A DNA stretch of 6,920 nt, taken from positions 1 to 6,920 of the forward strand of contig JAHDHM010000198.1 of NCBI GenBank assembly GCA_020631315.1, given 5' to 3'. This document shows, piece after piece, positions 5,075 through 6,920 of this stretch (positions are counted from its first letter, which is position 1; each line of letters opens with the position of its first letter). This DNA comes from Acidimicrobiales bacterium. GTDB lineage: Bacteria > Actinomycetota > Acidimicrobiia > Acidimicrobiales > Poriferisodaliceae. The notes under the pieces are model-generated. The model made no database searches, was not told the DNA's origin, and saw nothing but the letters and a program-made list of their open reading frames with translations. The translations under genes were made by a program, and so were the position numbers.

Positions 5075-5860
5075 TCAGCGGCCCCGGAACTCTGGTCGCC
5101 GCTTCTCCATGAACGCAGCGACGCCTTCGCGGTAGTCCTCGGACTCGAAGCAGGCGTGCACAGCTGCCTCGACCGGTGCGAAGTCCTGTGCGTCGGGGTC
5201 GCGCAGCAGGGTCGTCACGGCCATCTTGGCGGCCTTGATCGTGAGTGGTGCGTTGCCGGCGATGGTGCGGGCGATGGTGGCGACGCGCTCGTCGAGTTCG
5301 GCCTTGGGGACCACCTCGTTGATGAGTCCCATGCCGAGGGCGTCGTGGGCGTCGAACCGGTCGCCGGTGAACAGGATGCGCTTGGCGTGTGAGGGGCCGA
5401 CGAGGGCGATGAGCCCCCGAATGCCGGGATGTGCGTACCCGACGCCGAGGCGTGCTGCGGGGATGCCGAAGCGTCCGTCGTCGGCGCTGATGCGCAGGTC
5501 GGTGGTGAGTGCGACGGCCAGCCCGCCGCCGATGCAGAAGCCGTGGACGGCAGCAATCGTCGGGATCTCGAGCCGTGCCAGGGCGGCTGTCGCCGCGTCG
5601 GTGGTGGCGTCGTACGCGGTGTTGGCATCGCCGTCGGCGCGGGTCTCGCCGAACTGGCTGATGTCGGCGCCCGAGGCGAAGGCGACGTCGCCGGCGCCGC
5701 GGATGACGGCCACTCGGACGGTGTCGTCGTCGGCGATGCGAGTGGCGGCGTCGAGCAGCCCGACCCACATGTCACGACTGATCGCGTTGCGCCGTTCCTG
5801 ATGGTCGAGGGTGATGGTCGCCACGGCGTCCGTGATCTCGAGATGCACCTGTCCGCTCAT
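5075..5860 (-). CDS. Crotonase / enoyl-CoA hydratase family protein lacking both catalytic glutamates
   Basis: The 261-residue product has the full crotonase fold used on acyl-CoA thioesters. The first oxyanion-hole segment is FASGADI (61-67) and the second GFCIGGG (107-113). The family C-terminus is DYREGVAAFMEKRRPEF (242-258). Family knowledge puts the hydratase acid/base pair at Glu144 and Glu164 of the rat enzyme, in GGGCEL and QPEI. The aligned positions here are A115 (GGGLAV) and A135 (GIPAARLG), 20 residues apart as in the rat enzyme, so ordinary enoyl-CoA hydration is unlikely. The thioester site is intact, so another crotonase reaction (isomerisation, decarboxylation, thioester hydrolysis) is more plausible. 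ATG 5860 is chosen over the open frame to 5917 because MSGQVHLEITD matches family starts and a TACGGT box lies 7 nt before it, suggesting leaderless mRNA. An annotation as enoyl-CoA hydratase should be taken as family only. Confidence 0.9.
   Translation of the reverse strand: MSGQVHLEITDAVATITLDHQERRNAISRDMWVGLLDAATRIADDDTVRVAVIRGAGDVAFASGADISQFGETRADGDANTAYDATTDAATAALARLEIPTIAAVHGFCIGGGLAVALTTDLRISADDGRFGIPAARLGVGYAHPGIRGLIALVGPSHAKRILFTGDRFDAHDALGMGLINEVVPKAELDERVATIARTIAGNAPLTIKAAKMAVTTLLRDPDAQDFAPVEAAVHACFESEDYREGVAAFMEKRRPEFRGR
5077..5103 (+). terminator. Weak terminator candidate for rsgA inside the end of the convergent gene
   Basis: AGCGGC (5077-5082) and GCCGCT (5098-5103) form a 6-bp stem with a 15-nt loop, followed by TCTCC. 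It begins 38 nt after the rsgA stop, within the last codons of the crotonase gene. There is no real T-run, so this is only a possibility. I see no better terminator in the 35-bp convergent gap. Confidence 0.2.
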
Positions 5861-5867
5861 GGTTCGC

Positions 5868-5873
5868 ACCGTA
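5868..5873 (-). promoter_or_regulatory. Candidate -10 box (TACGGT) of the crotonase gene
   Basis: On the minus strand TACGGT is followed by 7 nt (GCGAACC) and the ATG at 5860. No Shine-Dalgarno can fit in that space, so the message is probably leaderless. The box resembles TACGTT at 3933 and TACGCT at 5918. Confidence 0.55.
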
Positions 5874-5917
5874 GTGGGGGCACTCGCGACCGCGGCCATG
5901 GGCTTCCGTCGCTCCAC

Positions 5918-5923
5918 TACGCT
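5918..5923 (+). promoter_or_regulatory. Candidate -10 box (TACGCT) of the DUF3048 lipoprotein gene
   Basis: TACGCT on the plus strand matches the TACGNT form of the other boxes in the window. Transcription starting about 7 nt later would give a leader of about 53 nt, which contains the hairpin at 5936-5963 and the GGGAG ribosome binding site. No clear -35 is seen. Confidence 0.4.
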
Positions 5924-5935
5924 CGCCGAGTCGCT

Positions 5936-5963
5936 GGCTCGGGTCGTCGCACGACGAGGAGCC
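5936..5963 (+). promoter_or_regulatory. Stem-loop in the leader of the DUF3048 lipoprotein gene
   Basis: GGCTC (5936-5940) pairs with GAGCC (5959-5963), and inside it TCGTC (5944-5948) pairs with GACGA (5953-5957) around a GCAC loop, with a 3-against-1 bulge between. The structure ends 19 nt before the GTG start. The nearest upstream plus-strand gene, rsgA, ends 900 nt earlier and no T-run follows, so a terminator is unlikely. A leader RNA element or an operator fits better. Confidence 0.45.
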
Positions 5964-5982
5964 GCCCCCCTTCCGGGAGTCC

Positions 5983-6920
5983 GTGATCCGAATCATCCGC
6001 CTCGTCGCGTTGTTGTGCGTGGCCAGTCTCATCGCCGCTGCCTGCAGCGGTGGTTCCTCCTCCGAGCCCGCTGAGTCGGCGGTCGCGGCGGCTCAGGCCA
6101 CGACGACGGTCGAGGTCGACCCTCTTCCGACGGCGACGTCGAGCACGACCACGACGTCGACCACCTCGTCCATCGCGCCGATCGTCGAGTCGACGACCAC
6201 CACGACCGAACCGCTCGGTCCGGTGGCCCAGCTGACCGGTCTGCCCGTCGACGCAGAGCTCACCCGTCCGGCGGTCGTGGTGAAGATCGACAACCACCAG
6301 AACGCCCGCCCTCAGTGGGGTCTGAACGCGGCGGACATCGTCTACGAAGAGGTGGTCGAGGGGCGCATCACCCGATTCGCGGCGGTGTTCCACAGCGTCG
6401 ATGCGTCGCCGGTCGGTCCGGTCCGTTCGGCCCGCACGTCGGACTTCGACCTGCTGAACGACAAGAACACGCCGCTGTTCGCGAACTCCGGTGGCAACCA
6501 GACGACCCTGAGCCTGCTGCGCAACCAGGACGCGGTGAACGCCAACGTCAACGCACTGCCGAGCCTCTACTACCGGGAAGGCTCGCGTTCGGCGCCGCAC
6601 AACCTGATGACCGACACGGCCGACCTGATCGAGGCTCGCGGCGATCAGGGCGGCACGCCGCCGGCGATGTTCACGTACCGACGTGAGGGCGAGCCGTTGC
6701 CGTCGAACGCGGTGCCGATCACCGGCGTCGACATCGACTACGGCGCTCGACAGATCTCGTACGACTGGGACGCCGAGATCGGTGGCTGGCGCCGCACCCA
6801 GAACGGTTCGGCCCACGTCGACGCCGACGGTGTGCAGGTCGCGCCGACCAACGTCGTGGTGATGGTGATCGACTACGGCCGTTCGGTCGCTGACCCGACG
6901 TCACCCGAGGCCATCACCGT
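5983..6920 (+). CDS. DUF3048 (YerB-like) lipoprotein, N-terminal part (runs off right edge)
   Basis: The frame is open from GTG 5983 to the window end, 312 codons. Residues 1-21 form a lipoprotein signal: VIRIIRLVALL, a hydrophobic core, then SLIAAAC with C21 as the likely lipidated cysteine, so the protein should be anchored on the outer face of the membrane. Residues 22-83 are a Ser/Thr/Ala/Pro linker with Thr runs (STTTTSTTSS, STTTTTEP), likely a flexible spacer. The DUF3048 N-terminal domain starts near residue 84 (LTGLPVD). It shows the hallmark strings VVVKIDNHQNARPQWGL (98-114), ADIVYEEVVEGRITRF (117-132) and GPVRSARTSDF (145-155). The start is supported by GGGAG at 5975-5979, slightly close at 3 nt, and by the signal peptide following directly. 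The family has no established biochemical role. The C-terminal domain lies outside the window. Confidence 0.9.
   Translation, partial: MIRIIRLVALLCVASLIAAACSGGSSSEPAESAVAAAQATTTVEVDPLPTATSSTTTTSTTSSIAPIVESTTTTTEPLGPVAQLTGLPVDAELTRPAVVVKIDNHQNARPQWGLNAADIVYEEVVEGRITRFAAVFHSVDASPVGPVRSARTSDFDLLNDKNTPLFANSGGNQTTLSLLRNQDAVNANVNALPSLYYREGSRSAPHNLMTDTADLIEARGDQGGTPPAMFTYRREGEPLPSNAVPITGVDIDYGARQISYDWDAEIGGWRRTQNGSAHVDADGVQVAPTNVVVMVIDYGRSVADPTSPEAIT

Noticed and set aside
5811..6074. Plus-strand ORF of 87 codons, with an internal ATG at 5898, over the divergent promoters
   Set aside because: It is out of frame with the DUF3048 gene, overlaps its signal-peptide codons, is Arg/Pro-rich shadow sequence, and lacks a ribosome site.

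Overview
This 6.9 kb window is high-GC DNA, strongly biased to G or C at third codon positions. It looks chromosomal and actinobacterial. Leaderless-type TANNNT promoters, Thr-rich linkers behind a lipoprotein signal, and a DUF3048 lipoprotein together suggest an Acidimicrobiia-like actinobacterium (Ilumatobacter-type). That placement is an inference, because no rRNA or marker gene is present. I see no mobile element, CRISPR array, tRNA or rRNA.

Layout. (1) 1-219, minus: the first 73 codons of an amidohydrolase of the cytosine/SAH-MTA deaminase type, running off the left edge. (2) 262-2866, minus: one large unusual gene. It encodes one N-terminal membrane helix, a ~105-residue unrecognised segment, ~600 residues of acidic Asp/Glu/Pro/Ala/Val repeats, and a strongly basic helical tail. 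A one-base surplus at 649-650 splits it into a 750-aa frame (614-2866) and an out-of-frame tail (262-648). (3) 2867-3102: a 236-bp leader region with a strong stem-loop just upstream of the acidic gene and a possible terminator for the next gene. (4) 3103-3840, minus: a dienelactone-hydrolase-family alpha/beta hydrolase starting at GTG. (5) 3841-3965: a divergent intergenic region holding a leaderless-type promoter and a possible 7-codon leader ORF. (6) 3966-5039, plus: rsgA, the ribosome small-subunit biogenesis GTPase. (7) 5075-5860, minus: a crotonase-fold protein, convergent with rsgA, lacking both canonical hydratase glutamates. (8) 5861-5982: divergent promoters and a leader hairpin. (9) 5983-6920, plus: the N-terminal part of a DUF3048 lipoprotein starting at GTG, running off the right edge. 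No gene-free gap exceeds 300 bp.

The genes do not form an obvious pathway. Strands alternate and most genes appear to have their own promoter. The minus-strand trio (hydrolase, acidic membrane protein, amidohydrolase) is co-directional, but the 236-bp gap and a promoter in front of the amidohydrolase argue against a tight operon. The most distinctive item is the acidic/basic membrane-anchored protein. I do not recognise it as a described family, and its reading frame needs to be confirmed.
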